This document shows positions 22,922 through 35,574 of a DNA stretch of 64,000 nt, in pieces (the first letter of the stretch is position 1; each line of letters opens with the position of its first letter). The notes under the pieces are model-generated. The model made no database searches. It was given only the letters and a program-made list of their open reading frames with translations, and was not told the origin of the DNA. The position numbers and the translations under genes are program-made. The stretch comes from Caprimulgus europaeus. Taxonomy: Eukaryota; Chordata; Aves; Caprimulgiformes; Caprimulgidae. The stretch is taken from NCBI GenBank assembly GCA_907165065.1, contig OU015525.1, positions 2,608,622-2,672,621 on the forward strand, read 5' to 3'.

Positions 22922-24618
22922 TTCTTCTGTCTAAGTCTGTACTAACCCACACTGTGGATTTTGACCACATCCTGACCCTGTGTCTGAATGAAACCAAGGG
23001 GAAGGTACCCCCTTCCCTCCACCCCATGTCCTACTTTCTTAGACAGGAAGATACACTCGAGGTGTCTTGATATAGACAACTGCAATTGAGAGTGAACTGC
23101 CCTGCAGCATAATCTGATCAGGATGGTGTTGATAATCCCTGGAGCTGCTTTTAATGTGAGAATAGCAAAATATTTAGGGAAGAAATTGTGGTGTAGACCC
23201 AGGATATACACTCCATACTCCAAGTGTTGCTGTTGCAGGAGGAGATGAACAACAAAATGCCTGCTTTGAAGAATCACCGTATGTTTGCTAGTGCACTTCT
23301 GTTTGACCTTTACTTTCAATCCTCACTTGTCCAAGCAAGTGATATTTGTGCTAGTCCCTGGGGTTGCTGCTGAAGATGAATTTCACCATGATTACCTTTT
23401 CAACCTCTTTGGGGAGCATGGGTGCAGGTCAGTGCATGGTAGGCTGAACCCCTGGTGGGAGTGAAGCAATGACCTCGATTATGCCAGTTTATGGTCTTTG
23501 AAGAGCTGCTTCAGATTCCTTGGCACCATCTGGACTGAGCAAAGTTTGCAGAGTTAGCAGGCTGCACAACTGATTGTTCTCCATCTAAACCAACTTAGAT
23601 TTCATATGCCTTCCCAGGCACAATGCAGTCAAAACATTAATGCACTTCTCTACTTGATCACCACTCTTTAATTGCCTTTTAGTTTGTTATTGGCTACTTA
23701 ATTACATTCTCCCAGAAAAAAAACAACTTCTCCAGGAGGAATATAGGGTAAAAAATTGCATACTGTTAAAATCTTATCTTCCACCTGAACATTGGCTCCC
23801 GTGTGAAGTTATTCCTTTAGCTCTTGACAACAAACACAGATGGCCCAGTCATCCCCAGACAGATCAGAAGAATCTATGGGTTTTCTATCTATCTCTGTTC
23901 ATAATACCCAGAGTGGAGGAGATTTGTGATGTGTCACCTCTCCTGGTGTAGGACTGTGCCAAACGCCTGCTCCTGTCAGTGTGGAGGTACTGGAAGTGTT
24001 ACTGTCACTGTCACATTTGGGTACATGACCTAGGCAAGTCTGTGCCATCTGGAAGCACGTCTGTCTCGGGACATAAGTTAGAAGGAGAGTAAGACTCAGA
24101 CAGAAAAGAAATCTTTATCCAAATGAAGAAAGAAAAGTCCCATGCCTGCCGTAAGGAGTCTGTACAAGCTTCAACAAGATATAATTATGTGCAAGAGTTT
24201 GTACAGGAGGCACCACCAAGAACTTAATTCATATGGAAGAGTGACTTGGAAGTTTTAAAATATTTTGAACAAGCAAGGGGGCATGCCCTTAATCAGAGTG
24301 AAATCTGACCTGATTTATTTTAGTTTAATTCTGTTTTGAATTGAACTGTGAAGGTATGAGTTGAGCCCAGTATATTTGTGAATGTAAGCTAGTGGTCACA
24401 TGCAACAATAAAATCAGTCATGGGTCTCAACCCGGGATCTATCTGAGCTGGTCTTAACTGAAAGCCAGAACATGCAGAACCATGCAGATCCTGTGCTAGG
24501 TATTCCTGAGGTCTGGACTTCCATAGTAGCAACTAGACTTGAGCAGAATTGTTTGGCTGTTAGAGGAAATGCATAATCATCGCTTGGAAATGGGCAGAGC
24601 GACTTGGTTAACTGGATT
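22922..24618. other. Unannotated DNA
   Basis: No gene or confident repeat was recognised. AATAAA followed by a 'gtctcaacccgggatc' string near 24410-24440 is LTR-like in style, but no LTR edges could be found. Confidence 0.5.
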
Positions 24619-24941
24619 ACAGAATCACAGGGGTTGGAAAAAGCCTTTAAGATCACCAAGGCAAATAATAAACCTAACACTGACAATTCCACCTTTAAAC
24701 CATGTCGTTAAGAACCTTGTCTACCTGTCTTTTAAATACCACCAGGGAAGGTGACTCCACCACCTCCCTGGGCAGCCCCTTCCAGTGCTTGACTGTCCTT
24801 TTGGTAAAGAAGTTTTTCCTCATGTCCAATCTACACCTCACCTGGTGCAACTTGAGGCCATTTCCTCTTGTTCTATTGCTTGTTACCTGTGAGAAGAGAC
24901 CCACTCCCACCTCTTTACACCCTCCTTTCAGGTAGTTGTAG
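24619..24941 (-). mobile_element. CR1 LINE (second subfamily)
   Basis: It begins ACAGAATCACAGGGGTTGGA. The minus frame 24695-25012 carries [20 protein letters not shown] and [16 protein letters not shown]. It is a close relative of 18898-19307 and 53976-54572, truncated about 320 bp from the 3' end. Confidence 0.94.
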
Positions 24942-25728
24942 GTACAGTGGTGGTGAGAAAAGTGCCACAGAGTGGGTTTCTGTGGATTCATTAGCCAAAA
25001 AATCCAACCCAACCCAAACCAAACAAACCCTGCTATATGTGGGATTAACTGCTAGGGAATTTTTATGCAAAATTCAAGCCCCAAAATGTTAAAGCCAACA
25101 ACAAGACACTGACATTTTCCAAAATGCTTCCATATCAGAGAATCCAATTAAAAAAAAAAAAAAAATCCACATAAATTTTCAAGTGGATTAATTAATCCAT
25201 TGTTTCCCAAATTTGAGCACCCAAAGTGTAAACTCAATGTGGAGCCTCTGAAATCTAGGTCATTCATTCTCATATTTATTAAAAATGTACCTAGGAGTAA
25301 TAATGATCAATAGATGGCTGAATACATATTTTGCCAGTTGTTCCTGGGTCAAATTGGCTTCTTATAACCATGGAGAATAATTGAATACACTTGTTACTCA
25401 TGTGTTTATAAAATTTCCATTGTTGAAACTGGGTCACTACAGTGCTCAGGTGAAATGATGTTTTCACAATAAAGTATATTCAAAAAGGGAAATCTTGACA
25501 TCAAACCTCAGCAAAATGTGCCTGTGAACAATTAAGTAAACAATCTTCATTATACTCTTGCCCATTATTTGCATAAGGATGTAACAAATTAGTTACTGGG
25601 TCAGACCTCTGGTCCTTCTAGCATGGGATCCCTTTCCAGCAATGGAATTTGGAATTAAGGGGTTAGAGGGTGCCATATCAAGGGGTGAAAAACCTTGGCC
25701 ATTTTATGCAGTCTATGCCCTTGCCACT
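24942..25728. other. Unannotated DNA
   Basis: It has a poly(A) run at about 25149-25164 and no gene or recognised repeat. Confidence 0.55.
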
Positions 25729-25926
25729 CACAGAATCCCAGAATGGTGGGGGTTGGAAGGGACCTCAGGAGATCATCCCATCCAATCTCCCTGCCAAAGC
25801 AGGTTCCCTACACCAGGTTACACAGGAAAGCATCCAGGTGGGTTTGAACATCTCCAGAGATGGAGACTCCACACCCTCTCTGGGCAGCCTGGCCCAGGGC
25901 TCTGTCACCCTCACAGTGAAGAAGTT
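25729..25926 (-). mobile_element. CR1 LINE 3' tip
   Basis: It begins CACAGAATCCCAGAATGGTG and runs through the 3'-UTR and the end of ORF2 (antisense 'gagactccacaccctctctg'), stopping abruptly after AGTGAAGAAGTT at 25926. It is a sister of the tip at 50741-50925, with the shared variant GCAGCCTGGCCCAGGGCTCT. Confidence 0.93.
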
Positions 25927-26004
25927 ACATGGAGACTCCCCACGCTTTTGTATTAGAGAAAATAGAGGAAACATCTCTGCCAATTCATTTTTCTATCTGT
26001 TTTG

Positions 26005-27215
26005 AGTAACTATTGCCCTTGAATTTTCTCATCTGTCTCCACTGCCTTGTACAGCAGTGAGTCCCATATTCTGTCTGCTGGATTAAGAAGCAATTTGTCC
26101 TGTTTTCTGATGTTCTACTAATTTTATTAAAAAAACCCAGCTCCCCATTTTGTTTATCAGCCACCTTAATGATTTTATAATCATCAACCTTATCCTCCAC
26201 TTTCCCAGCTTTCTTTTCCTGACTGAAGAGTCTCTGCAGCCATTTTTAGTGTCTCCTTTAAAGGCAGCTACTCCACCTTCTTAATTATCTTGCTTTTATC
26301 TGGACCTTCTCTTACCTCCACTGGGGTTTCCTTGAGAGACAGAGGTCAGAACTGCATAGATTACTTAATATGTGAGTGCATCAAAATTCTCTGTAACAAC
26401 AAAATTACTCCCTCTGTCTTGTTTTCAAAAACATTCTTGATGACAACCAGCATTTTGTCAACATTTTTGGCTGCTGTGATGGACAAAGTCAGTGATCTCA
26501 AAGAACTCCCAGTGAGGACTCCAGGGTATCTTTCCTAGGTTTAACCTGACAGGTTAGAGTACAGCAGCAAGCAGACATGCTTTAGAGTGCTTTTCCCTAG
26601 GCACATAACATTTATTTGCACTGATACTCATCTGCCACCTTGCTGCCCTCATGCAATCCTGTGAGGTCCTTCTAGAGCTCATGGCCATGGTTTTTCCCCC
26701 CAATCTTCTGTATCCTGCAAAGTCATCATTCAATCCTACATTTTCTTTTAAACAGCTATCAGCCCATGAAAGAACTTATTTACCAATCTTGTGGCATATT
26801 TTTAATAACCTTTTGTATGGGGGCTTTTTGGAAGTCCAAACATGTTTTTTCCACTGGATTTCTAGTGGACTCCTACCCTCCCTGAATTGAGTTGATTTTC
26901 CTTTACAGATTCATGTTGACTCTTTCTTAGCAGCCCATATTGACCATACACCTCATGTTCTCATTCTTTACTGTAGACTCTACTCATTTGCCAGGGAGTT
27001 ACACTGTAATATCCAAGACTCATTATAGAGAGTCTTCTGCTTATTTTTTATATATATATATATATATATTTTGTAGATGGGAATTAGATTAGTTATTTCA
27101 GTCTTTGGGAACAGTGGCCATTTGTAATGTGAGGTTATATACCTTGGCCAAAATTTCCTATGTGAGTTCCTTCATGACTCTAGTCCAGATGGTATTTTGG
27201 CATTGAACTGACTTT
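26005..27215 (-). mobile_element. Ancient L3-type CR1 LINE relic
   Basis: Reading the plus strand (antisense), blocks fall in the order expected of the old amniote CR1/L3 group: 'cagcagtgagtccca' near 26050; 'gattttataatcatc' (26170); 'ggtcagaactgcata' (26343); 'tttttggctgctgtgatgg' (26464); 'cactgatactcatctgccacctt' (about 26620); 'ctgtgaggtccttctagagctc' (26659); 'tttttggaagtccaaaca' (26825); 'tcctttacagattcatgttg' (26899); 'gatgggaattag' (27077); 'agtctttgggaacag' (27101); and 'gagttccttcatgactctagtccagatggt' (about 27162). Every block is heavily mutated and no frame survives. A (TA)n run interrupts it at 27049-27069. Confidence 0.75.
27049..27069. repeat. (TA)n microsatellite
   Basis: About ten TA dinucleotides lie inside the L3-type relic. 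Confidence 0.95.
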
Positions 27216-30200
27216 TTAAATGCACGTGTATCAGAAACTAACAGGTAACCACAGATGAGAAAGTGGGACTGATATAGATCTTTTTCAATATGATCTGCAT
27301 ATCTTCTGGGTTGGTGAGCAAGCTTGAGTACAACAGGTCACCTCAGCTTTAAGCTGAATAGCAGTACATAAAATCTTTGGTAGACACTCATAAAACTGGT
27401 TATAAATCCATCCAGAGGGAACACAGGGATTTCTTTTTTTTCATTTCAGTACATAATAGTTCCAAATAAAAATAAATTTTAGAGATATGAAAATCTTTAC
27501 AGAATTAGGCTGAATTTAGCAGGCATTTTAGCCAAAAATTGCAAAACAGTAATGTGGGAATATTTTTTTAAATGTCAGTGTATTTCCCTTTGACATTTTC
27601 TAAAAGAAATGTTTCATTTTGAAAATACCAAACTCCTTTGTTTTGACATTTTTCTAAGTTAAACCTTTTCACCCTTAATTTCAAAATGGTATTTTTTAAT
27701 TTGAAAAATTGACTTCCATAAAAAATAAATGGCCACTCTCTTTATAGTTTAAGTAACTTGAAGACAATTCAAGTACTTCATTCTGGGTTACAAAAAAAAT
27801 AGTTTAAATGTACTTGGTGAGCTATTTTACCTTTTTTTTCATGCTCCTCCTTTGAGAGGGAGCAGTATCAATGGATCCATATTGATTTTTGTTTCTGTTC
27901 TCAAGTGCATTAATTGCTCTGTTGCAACACACAGATAGCAGAGTTTAAGAAAACCCCTCTGAAAATCTCAAGCACTGTAAGATGACATAACGCTGCTGGA
28001 CATGACTCTTACTGAGATTGCCAAGTGAAGAATGATATACAAAAGCCTAATTAGGGGATCGTTATGGCTCCAGACATCGATACATCATTTAGGGTAGAAG
28101 TAGGGCTGGCTGGAGGAACTGTCAAAATCTTTACTCCTCACTTACACCCTTTTCTGGACCTCTGTCAGTGCAGATGAAACTACTGACAGCTGAAGTAGTT
28201 CCCATCCTGAAGCTAGCTCGCCCTCATAATCTTCTCTTTCCGTGTCATTCATATGTTAATACCCCATAAGGGGAACTGTGGGTTTAATTAGCTGTTGAGG
28301 TGCACAGGTAGTAAGAACCACTCCTGCTACATCATCTCTCTGACACTGTTTCCTGTTCTTCTGTTCCCATCACAGCTGATTGCAGAGTGGGCTACCAACT
28401 AATTGGGAATGTCTCTCTTATTATATTTTAACAATCACCTGCCTCCTACTCCCACTTGACTCACTTCCAAAGGCAGCTCCGCATCTACGACAGCATCCGG
28501 GGTGGGGGATGGACTCTGATGCCAAAACTTCTCTGTTGTGGTGAGTCAGAGAAGAGGAAGGATTAGGAGAGGAAGGGGCTGAATTGTTTCTCTTTACCTT
28601 CAGTTAAGGGACAAAAAAGTGAAGTAATTGCTGGAAGATGTAATTACAGAAGTACGTTAGTCATGGAGAGGTGGTTTGTTTAGATGTTTTGCTGGAAAGC
28701 TTGTGCTCTTGAAGTAGGAACTGTCTCTAGGAATCCCTGATGTAATTAGCTTCCTGTAACAGCTCCAAAAGGAAAGCAACAAAACAGTTGCAAAGGCAAC
28801 CAAATCAGCCCAAGGATGGGTTTCTATCACCTAACTTCAGATCTCAGCGTGCCACACTGAGCTCCCTATTTAATAACCTCGAGAGAGCAAGTCGTTGTTT
28901 GTCTCACCCAGTGAAGGTGTTGAGTGGAGATTATGTCCTGAATTTCACTGACCCCACTGACTTGCTCTCCAGTGATGAAGCAAGGACCTTCCAGTGATGG
29001 AAACAGGTTCATCAGAAACATACACCCTAAATCAGACAAACTCACCCTTGGTTTCCTGAGGGTATCTATATGTCTTGGGGTTTAGGATCAATGTGGATAC
29101 TCAGATATCTTCAGGTTTGTGAAGGTATGACCCATCTCACACTTCTCTCTTTTCTCCTTTCTTCAAGCCATACATTTCACTTTCAAATTAGGAGCACTTT
29201 AACATTTTTTCCTCCTGACAAATTAGGTTGAAATCGTTTGCTGGCTGTATAGCTTAAGGAAGAACACATGAATAGGGAGGAAAGGAAAAAAGGAATAGAA
29301 GAAAGTAAACAGACATGCCAGGTGGTCATGAATAGTTTAAATTCAGTTTCCTCAGTATTTCAGGCAAGAACAAGCAGACAGAGGAAGACTTTCTTGGAAG
29401 CATCTGCTAGTTTAACTTTCTCAGACAGGGGAAAAAAAACATTTAATTAACAGTTGTAGTATTATTTTTATCCTAATTTTTTAATTAACCTTTGTTCTTG
29501 CCTTTAAAAAATTAAAGGAAGTGAAAAGAAGTAGCATTGGCAAAATGCAATAAAAATCACTCTAATTCCACTTCTCTTTTCTTGAATTTCCATGTCCAAA
29601 AAAAAAAAGACAGGCAGCATGAAGTTAAAAAGTGAGAAAATCAGCCTCTCAAAGAGAAGTGAAAGTGTACAGCTTTTCAAAAGCAAAAACAAGCTGCAAA
29701 AACCTTCATTAAATTGCTGGTTGAAATGTTTTTTCATAACAAAATGGAAAATGTCACTGAAATGAGTGTGATTTATCTAAATGTTTACATTTTCATGGAA
29801 CTTGCTTTTTGCAATGATCAAAAAAAAAAAATCCCTTCCACTGTTTTCTGTTAGCAAGTGTAATAATAACACTAAACCCTCTTGAAATCCAAGAGTGGGA
29901 GTGGGACAGTCTGCTTCAGAGATGATCTTACACACAGGAGGAGGAATAGAGAGGCATTCCTCAAATTATACCATCTGCAAAATGTGCTTGGTTGTTATAC
30001 TTTGTTGAAAAAATAAGACTTGTTATAAATCTAGAAGAAGATAATACAGTATAAAAAAAATTGCCTTTTTCTTTCTGCAGGAAATTGGAAAGGAGACAAA
30101 ACCAGATGTGTGTTCTGTTAGACATAAAATAGAAGTTTTGATCAAAGGACCTTGAGGAACAATGAGAAAATAAGTATGGTTGTCTTACCTCAATACTATG

Positions 30201-30277
30201 TGATACCAAATATCTGAATCTGGATTTAAGCAAACACATTTTCTCAAAGTGGCCATTCTATGTTGGGAGAACCTAGG
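27216..30277. other. Repeat-poor DNA, possible conserved noncoding segment
   Basis: No CR1, LTR or clear SINE occurs over 3 kb. About 27440-27740 is AT-rich with two 'ttgacattttyctaa' strings and may be a decayed DNA transposon. About 27990-28750 has homeodomain-type TAATTA/CTAATTAG cores and several CpGs, in the style of conserved noncoding DNA. A 68-bp stretch (28473-28540) sits between a pyrimidine-rich AG and GTGAGT but gives no recognisable peptide. Confidence 0.45.
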
Positions 30278-30433
<156 letters not shown>

Positions 30434-31335
30434 CCTTTCATTTTATTGCTGAGAGAGCAATGAAGAAGGAGTGAAGAAAGCAACAACATTCATGTTCCAT
30501 AAATAAGCTCAGTCTTGCAATAATTTAAATATTATTTAAAAATTCCAGATTATCCATTGAGGGAGGCATTTAGCAGAGAGGTTTATTCAGCTGTGGGGAC
30601 AGTTTTTCATTAAATGCATCACTAATAATATGTTTTGGTGTTCTACATTTGGGGTTTTTTTACACATCCTCATGCTGCAAATCTATTGAGTGCCTGAGAA
30701 ACAACTGCTAAGACTATTAAATCTCCCTAGTGATAAAACTGGTTTGAGCCTCCTGACACACAACAAGGCATCCCTCACTCAACAGTGTGGGTGGTCATAA
30801 AACACAACACAGAGACACTGCATTTCCCCTCCTAACAAGAACAATCCTCAAGGTCTGTTGAGGATTACCTGTTCCAGCCTAAAAGGCTGAAAAGAGAAGC
30901 AGCTTAATTTTGATTTTTCTTTCCCCTCCTCTGGGGAAAATCTGCCTTGCTCTGTTCTGCTCCAGCATTGCTGCTCCAGTGCTAACCCTGAAAAAAAAAC
31001 AGTGGTCTTCATATTTGCCATTTCCAGTTGGTAAAAACTTAATTGATAGGGTTTTTTGGGTAGAATATTTATTAGAGGCACTAGCTTAGCCATCAGCACA
31101 CAGCAGAACCATGTATTCATGACTGTCCCATTCCCTCTTCCCCACTCCCTAAATATTGATCACATTATGGGGTTTTTTTGCATCCAACTTTACCTTCAGT
31201 GAAGAAAAAATCTGCTACTATTCCTTTGGTTGTTAGGCAGTGGGAAATAGAGATGTGGATATGTCTTTGTTTGGAGGTGTTGGCCTCCAAATATATATTG
31301 CATAACCCATGCATGGACTGTCTGTGCTGCAGGAT
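30434..31335. other. Unannotated DNA
   Basis: No gene or repeat was recognised. Confidence 0.55.
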
Positions 31336-32003
31336 ATCACAGAATCACAGAATTGCCTTGATTGGAAAAGCTCTTTATAATCACCAAGTCAAATAATTAA
31401 CCTCACACTGACAAGTCCCTGGCTAACCCATGTCCCTCAGCACTGTGTCTACACGACTCTTCAATCCCTCCAGGGATGGGGACTCCACCACTGCCCTGGG
31501 CAGCCCCTTCCAATGCCTGAAAACCCTTTCAGCAAAGAAATTCTTCCTCACATCCAATCTCATCTGCCCTTGGTGCAACTTGAGGTCATTTCCTCTTGTC
31601 CTGTCTCTTGACTGAACAGACCCAACCCCAACTCTCTACATCAACCTTTCAGGCAGTTGGACAGAGCCAGAAGGTCTCCCCTCAGCCTCCTTTTCTCCAG
31701 GCTCAGCACCCCCAGTTCCCTCAGCCGGGAACTCATCACACTTGTGCTCCAGACCCTTCCCCAGCTCCGTTGCCCTTCTCTGGACACGCTCCAGCACCTC
31801 CAGGTCCTTCTTGGAGTCAGGGGCCCAACACTGAACCCAGCACTCGAGGTGCAGCCTCACCAGTGCCCAGTACAGGAGGACGATCACTGCCCTGGTCCTA
31901 CTGGCCACACTATTCTGATACAAGCCAGGATGTTGTTGGCCTTCTTGGCCACCTGGGCACTCTGTTGGCTCATGTTCAGGCAGTTAGATATCAACTGACC
32001 AGC
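31336..32003 (-). mobile_element. CR1 LINE, older subfamily
   Basis: The 3' end is ATCACAGAATCACAGAATTG. Antisense text runs through the 3'-UTR, ORF2 C-terminus (minus reading [38 protein letters not shown]) and on to 'ggctcatgttcaggcag' near 31968-31983. Several frameshifts break the frame. The GLEHK / DSKKDLE variants mark an older group. Confidence 0.94.
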
Positions 32004-32559
32004 TCAAATTCAGTATGATAAGCAAGGCAGCTGAGAGAAGGATGTTTGCTGGGATATTGAGTTAGATCCAAATCCACCCAAGCCAGAGTGCTAACAGAGC
32101 TGGGGCTTGAACTGGTGTCACTGGAAGGCAGTGCTGTTTCACACATCCTTTCCCTACAAAAGCTAAATGTAGGAAATGTTCCATTCAAATGTCTGTTAGC
32201 TGAACACAAAAAGGAAATTCTGCTGCTATCTGTACTTTCCTCCTTGGCAGACACAGGCATGAAGTTCCTGGAGTCTTCAGCTCAGATCCCCACAGAATTG
32301 GAAATGAGGGAAAAGGGAAGATTTTTTTTTTCCTCCTTTCTCATCTCTGAGAAGAGTTGTACAAGCAGCTAAAACAACCTACTTCTTCAAAATGTGGAAT
32401 AAAATTTGAGAGTTATATGGAAACATGATATCTAGATCTGGAATTCATTCAGATAAACACATTTGGAATGCAAAGCTCAACTCATAAGTGAGAAAAAACA
32501 GGCTCTTACTTTATACTTGTTAGGAAATTTCAGGGTGGTTGCCACTTTCCCCATTGACA
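32004..32559. other. Unannotated DNA
   Basis: No gene or repeat was recognised. Confidence 0.5.
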
Positions 32560-32640
32560 GTCAGTGCATAACCTTGGATAAATCACAGAATAGTTCCTCA
32601 TCTTTGCTGCCTATTATTAAAATAGGGATAATGAAGCTTC
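32560..32640 (+). mobile_element. MIR-like SINE relic
   Basis: 'gcataaccttggataaatca', 'ttcctcatctttgctgcc' and 'taaaatagggataatgaag' follow the MIR core order (gtgaccttgggcaagtca, tttcctcatctgt, aaaatggggataat). A poly(T) run begins at 32641. Confidence 0.55.
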
Positions 32641-33196
32641 TTTTTTTTTTTTTCCTATCCTTTATCTGCCTTCACTTCCTCATTTGCAAATGCTTGGATG
32701 TATTGATAGTCTTTGATAATGATGTGTAGTAATAATCTACAGTAGCCTTCCATAATGTCCATGTGTACAGACAATGTCTAACATCAAACTTAATTTTCCT
32801 TTATGTGTTCTAGATGCTATTTAATTTTATGATGGTCAATAAGCAGCACTGCACTGATTTCAATTACAGTTTTAAGCCGACACAATGGAATGTGATGGCC
32901 TCTCTGATGTCTAATAAGGATTGTGCTCACTCAAAACCAATTCTTACAGTGGAAGAAACCAATATAATTTGGAAATTCTTCCTCCTTGTCAGGTGCAGGT
33001 GACAGTTGGGTAAATGGTTATTTGCATGGTTGCACACATGTGCAAAATAACTGGCTAAGTTCATTTCCTGAGGAAATCAGGTTAGAAAAGCATCTCTTGA
33101 AGTATCATATAGCCTTCAGCCATTGACCTTAAGACTTCAGAAGACTGGATAATAGCTGAGATTCTTTAATGTTGCCAAAAGATCATTATTTGGGAC
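32641..33196. other. Unannotated DNA
   Basis: It starts with a T run (32641-32653). Nothing else was recognised. Confidence 0.5.
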
Positions 33197-33227
33197 ATAT
33201 ATATATATATATATTTTTTTTTTTTTT
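33197..33227. repeat. (AT)n followed by poly(T)
   Basis: About eight AT units run straight into a T run of about 14. Confidence 0.93.
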
Positions 33228-35035
33228 CAGTGGCCAATTGCAGAAAGAACTCTTCTATGTGCTGGTATTGATGGTGAAGATTAGATATAAGCTAAAGGTA
33301 AAAGAAGAAAAGAGTGATTTGAAAGAAACCTTTGTTGGAAATTAAATATCCTATCATCTCTGTAAATGATATCGATTAAACTGCTGGCCAAGATAGTGGG
33401 CAAAACAATAAAAATACCAATCTTCACATTCTGGGGGGCTCAGTGCAATCAAGAAATCCATCAGAAGAGCTGCTTTCTCATCTCCTGCTGTCTTTTTGCA
33501 TATAAAAACTCATATTTCTCCTGGCTGGTGTTACATCATGCTCAGCATCCCTATGCCAGAAGATCAGCAAATGAAACCTTAGAATGTTTCCTCTTCTCTC
33601 TGGCTAATACATTGCAATTTTGCTAATTGGTCTTGTTTGTTGGGTTGTAGGCTGGTTTGTTTAAAGGTTTTGTTGGCCATGTTCTTTTAAATAATTATTT
33701 CCCAGATTTTTGGAAGAGATTATGTGTTTGGTTGATTGGTTTGTTGTTGTTTTTCAGGCTGCTGTATTTCCTTCTCACATGGCTTTACTGTCTGTCATCA
33801 ATAAACTATCTCATGAGATATTTTTCAGTTAAATTGCTTAGGAAGGTTAGGACTAGGGGATGGGAAAGTAGGAAAAAAGAAACAAAAGTCAGAGTTTGGC
33901 ATGAAAAGACATAACTCAGTAGCTATACTAGTTGAGAGAAAGAAATTACAAGTGCACCTGCTACCTCAGATGAGGAGCAGGAGAAATGTCACACTGTGAC
34001 TAAAGAAACTCACAAAGAAGTTGCAAAGAGGTTGATTTTACATGTGCTCTACAAGGCCACCAACCCTGCCACTGACAGAAACAAGCTATTAGGTTAAAAG
34101 GGTTGATTATCTGCTTTGTAGTAGGAACACCATCTCCTTCCTGGCAATTCAGCCTGTCTTGGAAGGGTAATATTCAAGTAATTAAGTATTCAAGTAAATA
34201 AGCAAGCAGTTTCCCCAGGCAAATTGCTGGCACTATGGACAGAAAGCAATGCATTGCTCCCTTCTCTTGTTAGATGATTATATGTTGTCTCTTCTTACAA
34301 GGATGATTCTCTGCTGACACAGAGTAGACTGGAGAGTCTTCTCTTTCAGAAAAAAATGAGGGAAAGAAATGAGTATGCATTATATTATTTATCTATTCTC
34401 TTTTTTTGCTTTTATAGTGTACTAAGCTCAACATCAGACAGAAAGAAGGATGGATACTTCATCCCCTGGATGTATTTGGTGCTCTAAGCAGCGACTGGAT
34501 TCTTTCCTCTTATTCTTTGAATATGCTCTAACAACTTTGTGAGCTGAGAGTGGGAGTAGGAACAAGCTAGCTCACACAAAATTGTTCCCCAGTCCAGGGT
34601 AACCCTTGCACACCCAAAAAATGTGCACAAGATGACATTGTCATTGAGACCCTGATTGTTAGGCCCTGGTAGAAATCCACAAGTGCAGTCAGACTGAATA
34701 ACTTCTAAAGATTTAGTGGCTCAGGTTTATATGAGCTGCCCAGTGCTGCACTTTAGTGGAGTAAACACTGTGTTGTGAGTCTTATTTTGTACAAACTGAG
34801 AGCTTGAATGCTTCATTGCACTGTGATTGATTCTGTCTCCAGCACTATGGGCAAACCTCACAAATCAGGATGCTTCTCTGACATTGCTTAAATGGTCTGG
34901 ACACCTCAGGTCCACCAAGATGATGTTCACATATAGTGTGAATGCAAATTCTGAGACTTATTTTTTCTCCTGCTATTGAAAAGACCATAGGAATGCAAGC
35001 TTTAGCATGCTGCTTTGGCTTCCATAGGTGTAAGA
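33228..35035. other. Unannotated DNA
   Basis: No gene or repeat was recognised. Short plus frames at 33366-33914 read as hydrophobic AT-rich translation without known domains. Confidence 0.55.
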
Positions 35036-35574
35036 TCCCCTTCTACTCTGTTCTCATAAGGCCCCACCTGGAGTACTGTGTCCAGTTCTGGAGCCTTCAA
35101 CACAAGAAAGATATGGACCTGTTAGAATGAGTCCAGAGGAGGCCACGAGGATGATGTGAGGGCTGGAGCAGCTCTGCTGTGAGGACAGGCTGAGAGAGTT
35201 GGGGCTGTTCAACCTGGAGAAGAGAAGGATCCAGGGAGATCTTATAGCGGCCTTCCAGTATGTGAAGAGGCTACAAGAAAGCTGGGGAAGGACTTTTTAC
35301 AAAGGCAGGTACTGATAGAAGAAGGGGAAATGGCTTTAAACCAGAAGAGGGCAAGCTTAAATTAGATATTAGGAAGAAATTATTAATTGTGAGTGTGGTG
35401 AAACACGAACAGGTTGCCCAGGGAAATTGTGGTTGTTCCTCCCTAGAAGTGTTCAAGGCCAGGCTGGATGAGGTTTTGAGCAACCTGGTCTAGTGGAAGG
35501 TGTCCCTGCTCATGACACTGGGTTGGAACTAGATGATCTTCCTTTCCAACCCAAACCATTCTATGATTCTATGA
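35036..35574 (+). mobile_element. CR1 LINE
   Basis: Plus reading starts [19 protein letters not shown], then KKDMDLLE, a stop, then the GLFNLEKR region and the full 3'-UTR ending CCATTCTATGATTCTATGA. The ORF has a stop at 35128-35130 and frameshifts further on. It belongs to the same broad group as 12443-12850. Confidence 0.95.

Noticed and set aside
24300-24450. Possible LTR 3' end (AATAAA then CAACCCGGGATC)
   Set aside because: No TG...CA borders, no flanking duplication and no family match.
24414-24692. 92-codon minus-strand frame starting with a signal-peptide-like hydrophobic stretch
   Set aside because: Its N-terminal third is the translation of a CR1 3'-UTR; no family similarity and no splice context.
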